Part shown: positions 41,596 to 49,776 of the stretch, one piece after another
Layout: each line of letters opens with the position of its first letter
Numbering within the stretch: position 1 is the stretch's first letter
Translations under genes and position numbers: made by a program
Notes under the pieces: generated by a model
Told to the model about the DNA's origin: nothing
Seen by the model: only the letters and a program-made list of their open reading frames with translations
Database searches by the model: none
Origin: Chloroflexota bacterium
GTDB taxonomy: Bacteria > Chloroflexota > UBA6077 > FW602-bin22
DNA length: 64,000 bases
Reading direction: 5' to 3'
Assembly (NCBI GenBank): GCA_004297775.1
Contig: SCUE01000017.1
Span: forward strand, 1 to 64,000

Positions 41596-41931
41596 TCAGA
41601 CCGAGACCACAGTGAGGCGGCCGGTCGTTCGCTCGGCTGGCTTGTCGCGAATCACGATCTGAACGTCCTTACCCACCAAGGTCAGCCAATGGGCGAGTCG
41701 CTCAATCGAGAACCCCGCCAGTTGCCCGTTGACGAGTGCCGAGATCTTCGGTTGGTCAGTGTCGAGAACGCGCGCCGCCGCCGCCTGGGTCAGCCCACGC
41801 TCGCGAATGGCGGTCGCGATCTGTCGCACGAGTTCGGCCTTGGCCAACCGATCCTCTGCGTCAGGCAAGCGAAGGTCGGCGAAGATGTTGCCGCCGCTGG
41901 ACGTGATTGCGATGTCATCTGATTCTCTCAT
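41596..41931 (-). CDS. higA: HigA-type XRE antitoxin
   Basis: A 111-residue antitoxin. A helix-turn-helix of the Cro/XRE type spans about residues 36-90 with Gly-Leu-Thr-Gln-Ala-Ala-Ala-Ala-Arg-Val-Leu, Gln-Pro-Lys-Ile-Ser and Phe-Ser-Ile-Glu-Arg-Leu. It neutralises HigB and represses its own operon. It is encoded after the toxin, as is usual for higBA, and its ATG overlaps the toxin stop (ATGA). Confidence 0.9.
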   Translation of the reverse strand: MRESDDIAITSSGGNIFADLRLPDAEDRLAKAELVRQIATAIRERGLTQAAAARVLDTDQPKISALVNGQLAGFSIERLAHWLTLVGKDVQIVIRDKPAERTTGRLTVVSV

Positions 41932-42296
41932 CGGATTCCTCTCTCCTGTCGGAACGCTATCGAGTGGTGTGCTTCGGCCAAACGGAGCCGTTCGCGGACC
42001 AACGCGATTTCCCGTTGCGGCGTCGTGATGCCGCGCGTCGGCTTCTTCTGGAACGCGTGCAGGACATAAACCGCGCTTGGGAGCCGGATCGCGTACACGG
42101 TTCGGTACGTGTCGCCATCGTCGTTGGCGACCGCTTCCAGGACGCCGGCGCCACCGAAACCCCGGAGAGGTTTGGCACGCGGGTGCTTGTCGCCGAGCTG
42201 CGCCAGGTACAGCGCGTAGCCGGTTGAGTCTTTGACCTCCTCCGGGAAAGCCGACAAGTCGTCGCGCGACGTTCCGACGAAGTAGAGTGGCTTCAC
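41928..42296 (-). CDS. higB: HigB-type (RelE/phage Gp49-like) toxin
   Basis: A 122-residue mRNA interferase of the RelE fold, Gp49-like branch. It has Lys-Pro-Leu-Tyr-Phe-Val-Gly-Thr-Ser-Arg-Asp-Asp-Leu, Tyr-Arg-Thr-Val-Tyr-Ala-Ile-Arg, and the typical Val-Leu-His-Ala-Phe-Gln-Lys-Lys-Pro-Thr-Arg-Gly strand that carries catalytic Lys/Arg residues. It would cut ribosome-bound mRNA when free of HigA. GTG 42296 has TATAGT 8 bases upstream and no ribosome site, so translation is probably leaderless. Confidence 0.9.
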   Translation of the reverse strand: MKPLYFVGTSRDDLSAFPEEVKDSTGYALYLAQLGDKHPRAKPLRGFGGAGVLEAVANDDGDTYRTVYAIRLPSAVYVLHAFQKKPTRGITTPQREIALVRERLRLAEAHHSIAFRQERGIR

Positions 42297-42304
42297 TCGA
42301 CAAA

Positions 42305-42325
42305 ACTATACCTGATCTAGCATAG
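42305..42325 (-). promoter_or_regulatory. higBA promoter and probable operator
   Basis: The -10 box TATAGT (minus strand, 42310-42305) lies within an imperfect palindrome CTATACCTGATCTAGCATAG at 42306-42325. It is a likely HigA binding site covering the promoter. Confidence 0.5.
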
Positions 42326-42399
42326 GTTTCGCCGGTCTCGTGCAGGCGGACAGTCCATTACGGCGAACACAGGAGAGCCAAGCGGATTGCGGCGTGGCG

Positions 42400-42405
42400 T
42401 ATCCT
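42400..42405 (+). promoter_or_regulatory. -10 hexamer TATCCT, leaderless arrangement for Fpg/Nei gene
   Basis: TATCCT ends 6 bases before ATG 42412 and there is no ribosome site. Confidence 0.55.
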
Positions 42406-42411
42406 GGCGCA

Positions 42412-43335
42412 ATGCCAGAACTGCCTGACATCGCCATCTACGTCGAGGCGCTCGAACGCCGAGTTGTCGGGCAGCCGTTCGAGGCGATGAGGATCTGGAA
42501 CCCGTTCCTGGTCCGGACGGCACGGCCGCCGCTCGACGTCGTGAATGGGCGGCGCGTGGCCGGCGTTCGGCGACAGGGTAAACGCATCGTCTTCTGCCTC
42601 GATGGCGATCTTTTTCTGGCGCTGCACCTGATGATCGCCGGGCGGCTCCATTGGAAGGCGAAGGACTGGCGGGAGGCGGGACGAGCGACGCTGGCGTGGT
42701 TCGACTTCCCGAGTGGCAAGCTTCAATTGACCGAGCAGGGCTCGAAGCGGCGGGCGGCGCTCCATCTCTTCGAAGGTGAATCTGCGCTCTCCGATCTCGA
42801 TCGTGGCGGCATCGAGCCGCTGGACGCGACGCCCGAGCAGTTCGCCGTCGCGCTACGCGCGGAAAACCACACTCTGAAGCGCTCGCTGACGGATCCGACG
42901 ATCTTCAGTGGGATTGGCAACGCCTACTCGGACGAAATCCTCCACCGCGCACAGCTGTCGCCAGTGCGCTTGACAAAACAGATGGATGACGCCGAAATCG
43001 CTCGTCTCCACGCGGCCACGGTTGCGACGCTGACCGAGTGGATCGCGCGTTTGCGGGCTGAAACCGGCGACGGCTTTCCCGAGAAGGTGACCGCGTTTCG
43101 ACCCGAGTTCGCGGCCCACGGCCGGTATGGCAAGCCGTGCCTAACCTGTGGCACGCCAATTCAACGAATTGTGCACGCGGAGAATGAGACGAACTATTGC
43201 CCGGCGTGTCAGACCGGCGGCCGACTTCTGGCCGATCGCGCCCTATCGCGGCTGCTGCGCGAGGACTGGCCGCGCACGCTCGACGAACTCGAACAACGTA
43301 AGGGAGGAAGGACTCCGAGAACGTACACCGCTTGA
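42412..43335 (+). CDS. Formamidopyrimidine-DNA glycosylase / endonuclease VIII family
   Basis: A 307-residue base-excision repair enzyme. The mature N-terminus Pro-Glu-Leu-Pro-Asp has Pro2 as nucleophile and Glu3 as acid. A Lys in Arg-Gln-Gly-Lys-Arg-Ile fits the conserved position 57-60. The helix-two-turn-helix is Phe-Ser-Gly-Ile-Gly-Asn-Ala-Tyr-Ser-Asp-Glu-Ile-Leu. A zinc finger Cys-x2-Cys ... Cys-x2-Cys near residues 240-265 ends in Gly-Gly-Arg. It removes oxidised purines or pyrimidines. The Asp-Ile-Ala after Pro-Glu-Leu-Pro and the long C-terminal tail make Fpg versus Nei uncertain. ATG 42412 is forced by Pro2 and by the -10 box. Confidence 0.92.
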   Translation: MPELPDIAIYVEALERRVVGQPFEAMRIWNPFLVRTARPPLDVVNGRRVAGVRRQGKRIVFCLDGDLFLALHLMIAGRLHWKAKDWREAGRATLAWFDFPSGKLQLTEQGSKRRAALHLFEGESALSDLDRGGIEPLDATPEQFAVALRAENHTLKRSLTDPTIFSGIGNAYSDEILHRAQLSPVRLTKQMDDAEIARLHAATVATLTEWIARLRAETGDGFPEKVTAFRPEFAAHGRYGKPCLTCGTPIQRIVHAENETNYCPACQTGGRLLADRALSRLLREDWPRTLDELEQRKGGRTPRTYTA

Positions 43336-43379
43336 TTGCGCCAGTCGTTTGGATCCACGGACACAGCCGACGGTTCCTG

Positions 43380-43643
43380 TTACGGCTGGTAGTGGTAGCG
43401 CGCTTGAAGGAACGCGATTCGATCGTCGAAGACGCGATAGACCAGTCGGTGCTGCTCGCTGATTCGGCGCGACCATGCGCCGGCCAGTTGATACCGGAGC
43501 GGCTCCGGTTTGCCGATTCCCTCGAATGGATTGCGCAGGCACGCTTCGATGAGGTCGAGGACGCGAAAGGCAATCTTCCGATCCTTCTCGACCCACCACC
43601 GCAGGTCCTCGCGGAAGTCATCGTCGAAGACGGCAGTCGTCAC
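43380..43643 (-). CDS. yoeB: YoeB-family toxin
   Basis: An 87-residue Txe/YoeB mRNA interferase. It has Trp-Trp-Val-Glu-Lys-Asp, Ile-Gly-Lys-Pro-Glu-Pro-Leu-Arg, Trp-Ser-Arg-Arg-Ile-Ser-Glu-Gln-His-Arg-Leu-Val-Tyr, and the terminal Ala-Arg-Tyr-His-Tyr with the catalytic His-Tyr pair. All key catalytic positions look intact. It overlaps the YefM stop by four bases. Confidence 0.95.
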   Translation of the reverse strand: MTTAVFDDDFREDLRWWVEKDRKIAFRVLDLIEACLRNPFEGIGKPEPLRYQLAGAWSRRISEQHRLVYRVFDDRIAFLQARYHYQP

Positions 43644-43927
43644 GCTGAGTTGACATTGAGCCCGATGTCGCGACGCAATTCGTCGATCGATAGGCGCGTG
43701 CCGGCGCTCCGTTCGGCCCTCTCCAACGCCGCCAGGAGGCGACTCGCGTTCGCGGGCGAGGCCATCAGATGGGCAGTTTCGAGCAGGCTGGTCAATTCGT
43801 CGGCATCGATCATTGCGACTGGCGGCCGTCCTCGGCGTTGCACAATGATGACTTCGCGATCATCGCTCGCCCGGTCGAGGTAGCGGGCAAGATGCGCGCG
43901 CGCGTCGCTGTAGGTTGTCTCGATCAT
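43640..43927 (-). CDS. yefM: YefM/Phd-family antitoxin
   Basis: A 95-residue antitoxin. The N-terminal DNA-binding Phd/YefM domain has Thr-Tyr-Ser-Asp-Ala-Arg-Ala-His-Leu-Ala-Arg-Tyr-Leu-Asp, then Ile-Ile-Val-Gln-Arg-Arg-Gly-Arg-Pro-Pro-Val-Ala-Met-Ile. The disordered tail would wrap YoeB. It is first in the operon, and an operator palindrome lies just upstream. Confidence 0.95.
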   Translation of the reverse strand: MIETTYSDARAHLARYLDRASDDREVIIVQRRGRPPVAMIDADELTSLLETAHLMASPANASRLLAALERAERSAGTRLSIDELRRDIGLNVNSA

Positions 43928-43947
43928 TGCTGACTCCCCGCCGTCAG

Positions 43948-43964
43948 GTACAAGTACATTGTAC
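43948..43964 (-). promoter_or_regulatory. yefM-yoeB operator overlapping the -10 box
   Basis: GTACAA and TTGTAC form a perfect 6-bp inverted repeat with a 5-base gap. On the minus strand it contains TACAAT, a probable -10 box. YefM operators are known for TGTAC-type palindromes, so autoregulation is likely. Confidence 0.6.
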
Positions 43965-44029
43965 GGGGTGAGCCTCGTCCAGACGTACCCACGATTCGGC
44001 CGCGGCGACGCGAAGACGCCGCTTCCGCC

Positions 44030-44608
44030 TTACGGCGGCGGCAGCGACAGCCAGTAGCGATGTAGCCGATCGTCGCCGGTCAGCTCCGGATGGAACGCCG
44101 TCGCGATGAGGTTGCCCTGGCGAGCCGCCACGATCGTGCCATCCGCCATGCGCGCGATGACCTCGGCCCGTGGACCAACCTGCTCGATCGCCGGGGCGCG
44201 GATGAAGATCGCGTGCATCGGTGGCGATCCGAGTACAGGGACATCGACGTTGGCCTCGAAGCTCTGCAGTTGGCGCCCGAAGGCGTTGCGCTTGATGACG
44301 ATGTCCATGACGCCGATCAGCGGCTGGGCGAGTCCGCCGATGTCGCGCGCCAGCACGATCGCGCCGGCGCACGTGCCGAACACGGGCAGACCCGCGTTGA
44401 CGCGCACGCGCAGTGGTTCGAGCAGCGAGAAGTCGACCAGCAGCTTGCCAATGGTCGTGCTCTCGCCGCCCGGGATGATCAGGCCGTCGATGCGGTCGAG
44501 GTCCGACGGTAGTCGGACCTCGACGACTTCATGACCGAGCCGCTCGACAGCGGCCCGGTGTTCGGCAAAGTCGCCCTGGAGGGCGAGGATGCCGATCGTT
44601 CGCTTCAC
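44030..44608 (-). CDS. pdxT: Glutaminase subunit of pyridoxal 5'-phosphate synthase
   Basis: A 192-residue class I-type glutamine amidotransferase, the PdxT partner of PLP synthase. It begins [10 protein letters not shown]. The catalytic Cys is in Val-Phe-Gly-Thr-Cys-Ala-Gly and the His-x-Glu pair in Ala-Phe-His-Pro-Glu-Leu. It releases ammonia from glutamine and passes it to PdxS. Its ATG overlaps the pdxS stop (ATGA). Confidence 0.97.
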   Translation of the reverse strand: MKRTIGILALQGDFAEHRAAVERLGHEVVEVRLPSDLDRIDGLIIPGGESTTIGKLLVDFSLLEPLRVRVNAGLPVFGTCAGAIVLARDIGGLAQPLIGVMDIVIKRNAFGRQLQSFEANVDVPVLGSPPMHAIFIRAPAIEQVGPRAEVIARMADGTIVAARQGNLIATAFHPELTGDDRLHRYWLSLPPP

Positions 44609-45486
44609 CAGCCGCGCACCGCCAGTTGCTCTTTGTCGGACAGCGACGCGGCGCTGATGCCTCGCATCGACTCGCCCAGGCCAGTCGACACCTCGGCGAT
44701 GATGTCGGGATCGTTGAAGTGCGTCGTGGCCTTGACGATTGCGGCGGCACGCTTGGCCGGATTATCCGACTTGAAGATGCCGGAGCCAACGAAGACGCCC
44801 TGCGACCCCATCTGCATGACGAGCGCCGCGTCGGCCGGAGTGGCGATGCCACCGGCGACGAACATCACGACCGGCAGTTCACGCTCCTCAGCGACTCTTC
44901 GAACGAGTTCATACGGCGCGCCGAGATCCCTCGCCGCGCTCATCAACTCCTCCGGCGGCAGCACGCTGAGCCGCCGGATCTCGTCGAGGACTTCGCGAAG
45001 ATGGGTCACCGCGTGGACGATGTCGCCGGTGCCGGCCTCGCCCTTCGTTCGGATCATCGCCGCGCCCTCGCCGATGCGCCGAAGCGCCTCGCCGACGTTA
45101 CGGCAGCCGCAGACGAACGGAACCTTGAACTTGTGCTTGTCGACGTGGTACTTCTCGTCGGCCGGGGTCAGGACCTCGGACTCGTCGATGTAATCGACGC
45201 CGAGCGCTTCGAGGACCTGCGCCTCGACGAAATGCCCGATCCGACACTTGGCCATCACCGGGATGCTGACGGCGTCCATGATCCCGCGGATCATCTCCGG
45301 ATCGCTCATCCGCGCGACGCCACCATCCCTGCGAATGTCGGCCGGTACGCGTTCGAGAGCCATCACCGCGCACGCACCCGCGTCCTCGGCGATCTTGGCC
45401 TGGTCGGGTGTGACGACATCCATGATGACGCCGCCCTTCAGCATTTGGGCGAGGCCCTTCTTCGTTGCCCACGTCGATTGTTCCAC
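44605..45486 (-). CDS. pdxS: PLP synthase subunit
   Basis: A 293-residue PdxS. It condenses ribose-5-phosphate, glyceraldehyde-3-phosphate and ammonia into pyridoxal 5'-phosphate in a 12-mer with PdxT. The catalytic Lys pair is visible: Val-Met-Ala-Lys-Cys-Arg-Ile-Gly-His and [12 protein letters not shown] in Val-Ile-Met-Asp-Val and Phe-Val-Gly-Ser-Gly-Ile-Phe for phosphate binding are also present. GTG 45486 is preceded by CAGGAGG. Confidence 0.98.
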   Translation of the reverse strand: MEQSTWATKKGLAQMLKGGVIMDVVTPDQAKIAEDAGACAVMALERVPADIRRDGGVARMSDPEMIRGIMDAVSIPVMAKCRIGHFVEAQVLEALGVDYIDESEVLTPADEKYHVDKHKFKVPFVCGCRNVGEALRRIGEGAAMIRTKGEAGTGDIVHAVTHLREVLDEIRRLSVLPPEELMSAARDLGAPYELVRRVAEERELPVVMFVAGGIATPADAALVMQMGSQGVFVGSGIFKSDNPAKRAAAIVKATTHFNDPDIIAEVSTGLGESMRGISAASLSDKEQLAVRGW

Positions 45487-45596
45487 CGTGAACCTCCTGT
45501 TCCGAACGGGTCCATGGTAGTGGCTCGCGATCCGCCGTCACTAGGGTCAGAGCAGTCGCGTGCGCCCAGCGGTGATTCCACCGCCGCGGAAGCGTA

Positions 45597-45869
45597 CTAG
45601 CGGCGATCCGCCTCGCGCAGTCGAGCGCGCTCGGGGTTCAATCCCGCGATGCGCGCGCGAATCTCGGCCCGCCGTTCCTCGGAAAGACCGGCCACAAACG
45701 CTCCGAATGCGTCGCGCCATTCGACGGAAGCGTGCTCCGAGCGGGCGCGGCTTTCGATCTCGGCCGGATCCTGACGCGTGAGCGGCCGCCGGGCTTGCTT
45801 CCGCGGCCGGCCTGGACCCATTCCGGGTAGCGACGGTTGCATGTTTGGGTGGCCGTGCTCTGTTGCCAC
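45597..45869 (-). CDS. Small Arg-rich hypothetical protein
   Basis: A 90-residue frame with no recognised family. It contains Gly-Pro-Gly-Arg-Pro-Arg-Lys, a charged helix around Glu-Ser-Arg-Ala-Arg-Ser-Glu-His, and another, Leu-Ser-Glu-Glu-Arg-Arg-Ala-Glu-Ile-Arg. It lies upstream of pdxS on the same strand, 110 bases away. It may be real, but there is no ribosome site or homology to rely on. Confidence 0.35.
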   Translation of the reverse strand: MATEHGHPNMQPSLPGMGPGRPRKQARRPLTRQDPAEIESRARSEHASVEWRDAFGAFVAGLSEERRAEIRARIAGLNPERARLREADRR

Positions 45870-45979
45870 GATTCAATAGTACGGCAGCAGGCAGCCGAGC
45901 GCTCGTAAAGCGGCTCGCTAAGATCACAATACGGGTAACAGGAACGTGACAGTCACGAACACCGAGATCGCCGGGTGTG

Positions 45980-46201
45980 TCAGGCTGGTTCGCGCCCGAC
46001 CACCCTTCGCGACGGCATGGCCGCGAACTCGACTTGTTCGGCGGCGCATCGTGGGCAGAAGTGGCGCCAGGCTGGCCGACTCTCCCATTCGCCGATCACC
46101 GAGATCCAACGGTGGGGTGGACATGCGCGACCCGGCGGTATCGTCACAGTCGGCGGCCGCGGAACGCGTCGGCGCGGGAATTGGACGATGATGCCGGGCA
46201 C
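45980..46201 (-). CDS. Possible zinc-ribbon-like small protein
   Basis: A 73-residue frame with Cys-Pro-Pro-His-Arg-Trp and, 25 residues later, Phe-Cys-Pro-Arg-Cys, spacing compatible with a small metal-binding domain. It starts with GTG and has no clear ribosome site. It overlaps other open frames on both strands, so support is weak. Confidence 0.3.
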   Translation of the reverse strand: MPGIIVQFPRRRVPRPPTVTIPPGRACPPHRWISVIGEWESRPAWRHFCPRCAAEQVEFAAMPSRRVVGREPA

Positions 46202-46269
46202 GGCCGAATGATCGTTGTGCTCGCCGTAAACTTACCATAAGAGTGAACTATCAGGGCGGACCAATCGGA

Positions 46270-46275
46270 TATCCT
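46270..46275 (+). promoter_or_regulatory. -10 hexamer TATCCT, leaderless arrangement for SIS-ROK operon
   Basis: TATCCT ends 8 bases before ATG 46284; no ribosome site is present. Confidence 0.5.
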
Positions 46276-46283
46276 CGCGGCCG

Positions 46284-47054
46284 ATGACGCCCTCAGTTAT
46301 GCGCCAGTACATCGATGGCGCGCGTGCCATGATCGATCGGATCGAGACCACGCAACTGGACGCGCTCGAAACCGCTGCCGCGCGCTGCGCGCGCGCGATC
46401 CTGGAGGGCGGACTGGTCCACGTCTTTGGCAGCGGCCATTCGCGCATGGCGGTCGAGGAGATGTGGCCCCGCTACGGTAGCTTTCCTGGCTTCCATACCA
46501 TCGTCGAGCTATCGCTGACGTTTCACAATCAGGTCGTCGGCGCGAACGGGCAACGACAGGCGATGCTGATCGAGGGAACGACCGGCCTCGCGCGGACGAT
46601 CCTGCGCAATTTTCGGGTCGATAGCCGCGACGTGATGCTGGTGTTCTCGACGTCGGGCACCAACGTCGTCCCGGTCGAGATGGCGATCGAGGCGCGAGCC
46701 CTTGGCCTCTACACGATCGGCGTCATGTCGTTCGATCATTGCCGACGCGCCACTGCCAAGGGACCGGCCGGCAAGAAGTTGATCGATGTGGTTGATCTTG
46801 CGCTCGATAATGCGGCGGTGCCCGGCGACTCGATGGTGGACGTAGCGGGGCTGGCGTGGCCGGTCGGACCAGGCTCGACGATCGGCAACACTATCATCGC
46901 CAACGCCTTGAAGTGTCGGGTCGCGGAGTTCCTGACGGCCGCGGGCAAACCGCCCTACGTGCTGACGAGCAGCCTTCGAGTCGGCGAGGCCGAGGCCGCG
47001 CGCCTCTTCGACGCCGCCTACGACGATCACCGCGACAAGGTGAGCCGACTGTGA
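46284..47054 (+). CDS. SIS-domain phosphosugar-binding protein
   Basis: A 256-residue protein with a sugar isomerase (SIS) fold. The phosphate loop is Val-Phe-Gly-Ser-Gly-His-Ser, and the second conserved loop is Val-Phe-Ser-Thr-Ser-Gly-Thr-Asn-Val-Val-Pro-Val-Glu. The late helix contains Gly-Asn-Thr-Ile-Ile-Ala-Asn-Ala-Leu. It resembles uncharacterised SIS proteins similar to GmhA and MurNAc-6-P etherases. Its stop overlaps the ROK kinase start (GTGA), which suggests that it acts on the kinase product. Confidence 0.85.
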   Translation: MTPSVMRQYIDGARAMIDRIETTQLDALETAAARCARAILEGGLVHVFGSGHSRMAVEEMWPRYGSFPGFHTIVELSLTFHNQVVGANGQRQAMLIEGTTGLARTILRNFRVDSRDVMLVFSTSGTNVVPVEMAIEARALGLYTIGVMSFDHCRRATAKGPAGKKLIDVVDLALDNAAVPGDSMVDVAGLAWPVGPGSTIGNTIIANALKCRVAEFLTAAGKPPYVLTSSLRVGEAEAARLFDAAYDDHRDKVSRL

Positions 47055-48016
47055 CCCGACACTACGTGGGCATCGACCTCGGTGGCACCTTCATCAAGGG
47101 TCTCATCATGGACGAGTCCGGTCAGATCGTCGCCAACGGATCGATGCCCACGTCGCGCGACGGCGTCGACGCCGTGATGGCGGACATGATCGCGCTCGCG
47201 CGCGAGCTGTCGGTCGATCGCCCCGTCGCCGGCATTGGCGTGGCGGCTCCCGGCGTCGTCGACATGGCCGCGGGTGAGGTGAAGTTCCTGCCGAACGTCG
47301 CCGGCGATTGGCTTGGCCGGCCGGCCGCGCGCGAGCTGGGCGACGCGATCGGCGCCCCGGCGTGGCTGATGAACGACGCTCGCGCGGCGACCTTTGGTGA
47401 GGCGCACTTCGGGGCCGGACGTGGATTCGCCGACTTCGTCATGGTCGCGGTCGGCACCGGCATCGGCGGCGGGATCGTGGCCGATGGACGGCTGCTGCTC
47501 GGCAGCGCCGGCCATGCTGGCGAGGTCGGCCACATAGCCCTCGAATTGCACGGTCCGGCCTGTTCCTGCAGCGGGTGGGGGTGCGCCGAAGCGCTCGTAT
47601 CGGGCAAGGCGCTCTCGGCCGACGGCCGCGCGCTCATGGCCTCGGGCGGCTCTCCTGGTCTGGCGCAAGCGACCGGCGGCGATCCGGAGAAGATCTCTCC
47701 GGCGTTGATCGCCCGCGTCGCCGAAACCGGCGATGCTGGCGCTTCGGAGCTGATGCGTGAGGCTGGCTACCGGCTCGGCATGCTGATCGGCAACCTCGCC
47801 CTGCTCCTCAATCCGCGCCGAGTTGTCCTCGGCGGCGGCATCGCGTTGGCCGGACGGCCGCTGTTCGATCGCGTCGAGGAGACGCTGCAACTGCGGATTG
47901 GCTGGTACTTGCGCCACGCCCCGATTGAGGTCGTTCCGGCCGCGCTCGGAGACGAAGCCGGCGCCCTCGGCGCGGCGGCGTGGGCGCGCGACCGGGCTGA
48001 GCGCGCGGCAAATTGA
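47051..48016 (+). CDS. ROK family sugar kinase
   Basis: A 321-residue ROK kinase. The ATP/phosphate motif Val-Gly-Ile-Asp-Leu-Gly-Gly-Thr is at the N-terminus. The catalytic region has Leu-Met-Asn-Asp-Ala-Arg-Ala-Ala. Val-Gly-Thr-Gly-Ile-Gly-Gly-Gly follows, then a Cys-x-Cys-x4-Cys zinc motif after Gly-His-Ile. The pattern fits glucokinase or N-acetylhexosamine kinases. GTG 47051 overlaps the SIS stop. The longer frame from 46856 lies within the SIS gene and is not used. Confidence 0.9.
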   Translation: MTRHYVGIDLGGTFIKGLIMDESGQIVANGSMPTSRDGVDAVMADMIALARELSVDRPVAGIGVAAPGVVDMAAGEVKFLPNVAGDWLGRPAARELGDAIGAPAWLMNDARAATFGEAHFGAGRGFADFVMVAVGTGIGGGIVADGRLLLGSAGHAGEVGHIALELHGPACSCSGWGCAEALVSGKALSADGRALMASGGSPGLAQATGGDPEKISPALIARVAETGDAGASELMREAGYRLGMLIGNLALLLNPRRVVLGGGIALAGRPLFDRVEETLQLRIGWYLRHAPIEVVPAALGDEAGALGAAAWARDRAERAAN

Positions 48017-48040
48017 GTTTGTACGAACCGGAGGTGCGAC

Positions 48041-48112
48041 GTGACCAAGTCGGCTTTTCTTGAGGCGAGCGGCGATGGCGACGTGAGCCAGTATCGAGGC
48101 CATCGTGAGTGA
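48041..48112 (+). CDS. Possible 23-residue leader peptide
   Basis: A short frame starts with GTG behind GGAGGT and ends in TGA that overlaps the GNAT gene start by eight bases in another frame. It may couple translation to the GNAT gene. The strong ribosome site is the only support. Confidence 0.3.
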   Translation: MTKSAFLEASGDGDVSQYRGHRE

Positions 48113-48635
48113 ATTCCGACTCGAGGTTCGACGAGTGGAGACTCTCGACGAGCGCGAACTCAACCAGATGGCTGCCCTGCGCGCCACGATCGACTTCGGG
48201 CTGCCTCCCACAACCTGGCTGCCGACCGCCACGACACCGTGGCGCATTCTGACCTGGGATGGAGAACGGTTAGTAAATCACTTAGCAATCATGGGGCGGA
48301 CGATCGCTGTCGGCGACGCCGACGTCCACGTGGCTGGCATTCGCAGTGTGATGACGTTGCCGGAGATGCGCGGCCGCGGTGTGGCCAGCGCGGCGATGCG
48401 TCGCGCCGCCGAGCACATCGAACGCGAGATGCTCGATGCGCGCTTCGGAGTCCTCTTCTGTCTCGACATTCGCGTGCCGCTCTATCGCGGAGTTGGTTGG
48501 GAGGTCGTCGACGTGCCGACTTTCATGGACCAACCGGAGGGTCGGACCCGGTCCACCATCAACACGATGGTGAAATCGTTTCGGGGAGAGCCCTGGCCTC
48601 CCGGCGAGATCGACATCCGGGGGTTGCCCTGGTAG
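48105..48635 (+). CDS. GNAT family acetyltransferase
   Basis: A 176-residue GNAT fold. Motif A is Ser-Val-Met-Thr-Leu-Pro-Glu-Met-Arg-Gly-Arg-Gly-Val-Ala-Ser (Arg/Gln-x2-Gly-x-Gly/Ala acetyl-CoA loop), with a preceding strand and a later Leu-Tyr-Arg-Gly-Val-Gly-Trp motif. The acceptor is unknown. The start GTG 48105 overlaps the end of a short upstream frame. It is followed closely by the MetE-C-like gene. Confidence 0.85.
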   Translation: MSEFRLEVRRVETLDERELNQMAALRATIDFGLPPTTWLPTATTPWRILTWDGERLVNHLAIMGRTIAVGDADVHVAGIRSVMTLPEMRGRGVASAAMRRAAEHIEREMLDARFGVLFCLDIRVPLYRGVGWEVVDVPTFMDQPEGRTRSTINTMVKSFRGEPWPPGEIDIRGLPW

Positions 48636-48682
48636 GCAGCGCGCCTATCATGCCGCCGCAATCCGCACACAGGAGTCCGCCG

Positions 48683-49720
48683 GTGGCGACGACATTGCCT
48701 CTCCTGCCGACCAGCGTTATCGGATCGTACGCCTGGCCGGCCTGGCTGCACATCTCGCTGGCCGCGGCCGATCGTGGTGAATGCGGTCCGGACGACGTTC
48801 GGGAAACGCTTGATGACGCGGTCGATCTGGCGTTGCGCGATCAAGATGATGCGGGCGTCGACACCGTTACCGACGGAGAAATGCGCCGCGCCGGATTCTT
48901 CACGGCCGCCTTCTATGGTCATCTGACTGGCCTCGAGGAAGTGCCGGCTCGTCGCATGATCGGCATCATCGGCCACGATCAACGCGAGAGCTATCGCGTC
49001 GTCGCGCCGCTGACCGCGCCGCGCGGCCTCGGTCTGGTCGATGAGTACACGTATGTGCGACGCCGCACCGCTCGCGCAGTCAAGATGCCGTGCGCCGGTC
49101 CGTTCACGCTGGCCGGCCGCCTCAGCGGAGGCCAGATCTACCGCGATCGGATGGAGATCGCCTGGGCGCTGTCCGAGATCGTGAATCGCGAGTTGCGCGC
49201 CCTCGTCGCGGCCGGGTGCGACTTCATCCAGATCGACGAGCCGTCCTATGCCGTCCATCAGAACGATCCACAGCCTTTCATCGATCTATTCAACTCGACG
49301 GTCAAGGGCGTTGAGGCGCGCATCGGGTTGCATCTCTGCTTCGGCAACTTCGTCGGTCGCCCGGTCGCGCGGCGGGTCTACCGTCCGCTGTTTCCGCGCA
49401 TCTTCGACGTTCACGCAACCGAGTTCGCGCTCGAATTCGCGAACCGGGAGATGGTCGAGATCGACCTCTGGAACGAGTTTCCGAGCGACCGCACGCTCGC
49501 GGCCGGACTCATCGACGTGAAGAACTACTACGTCGAAACGGCCGAGGAGGTCGCCGATCGTATCCGCGTCGCCTTGCGACACGTGCGCCCGGAGAAGCTG
49601 GCGATCGTGCCGGACTGCGGCTTCAGTCAAACCGCGCGCTGGGCGGCTCGCCGCAAGCTCGTGTCGATGGTTGAAGGCGCGCGGATCGTGCGCCGGGAGT
49701 TGACCGGCCAGCGGCTGTAG
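48683..49720 (+). CDS. MetE C-terminal-domain-like (cobalamin-independent methyltransferase) protein
   Basis: A 345-residue protein matching only the C-terminal catalytic half of cobalamin-independent methionine synthase. It has Thr-Ser-Val-Ile-Gly-Ser-Tyr and Val-Thr-Asp-Gly-Glu. The zinc ligands are His-x-Cys in Leu-His-Leu-Cys-Phe-Gly and Cys in Val-Pro-Asp-Cys-Gly-Phe. Single-domain members are often MetE-core or substrate-specific methyltransferases rather than true MetE. GTG 48683 has AGGAG seven bases upstream and is preferred over ATG 48650. Confidence 0.82.
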   Translation: MATTLPLLPTSVIGSYAWPAWLHISLAAADRGECGPDDVRETLDDAVDLALRDQDDAGVDTVTDGEMRRAGFFTAAFYGHLTGLEEVPARRMIGIIGHDQRESYRVVAPLTAPRGLGLVDEYTYVRRRTARAVKMPCAGPFTLAGRLSGGQIYRDRMEIAWALSEIVNRELRALVAAGCDFIQIDEPSYAVHQNDPQPFIDLFNSTVKGVEARIGLHLCFGNFVGRPVARRVYRPLFPRIFDVHATEFALEFANREMVEIDLWNEFPSDRTLAAGLIDVKNYYVETAEEVADRIRVALRHVRPEKLAIVPDCGFSQTARWAARRKLVSMVEGARIVRRELTGQRL

Positions 49721-49776
49721 CGCGGCGGGAGTGGGTGGCTGGTGCCGATTGCGTTTACGCCGCGAAACCCGCTCAG

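Noticed and set aside
47027..48247. 406-codon minus-strand open frame
   Set aside because: It is antisense to the ROK kinase, whose nucleotide-binding and zinc motifs are clear, and is Arg/Ala-rich without domains.
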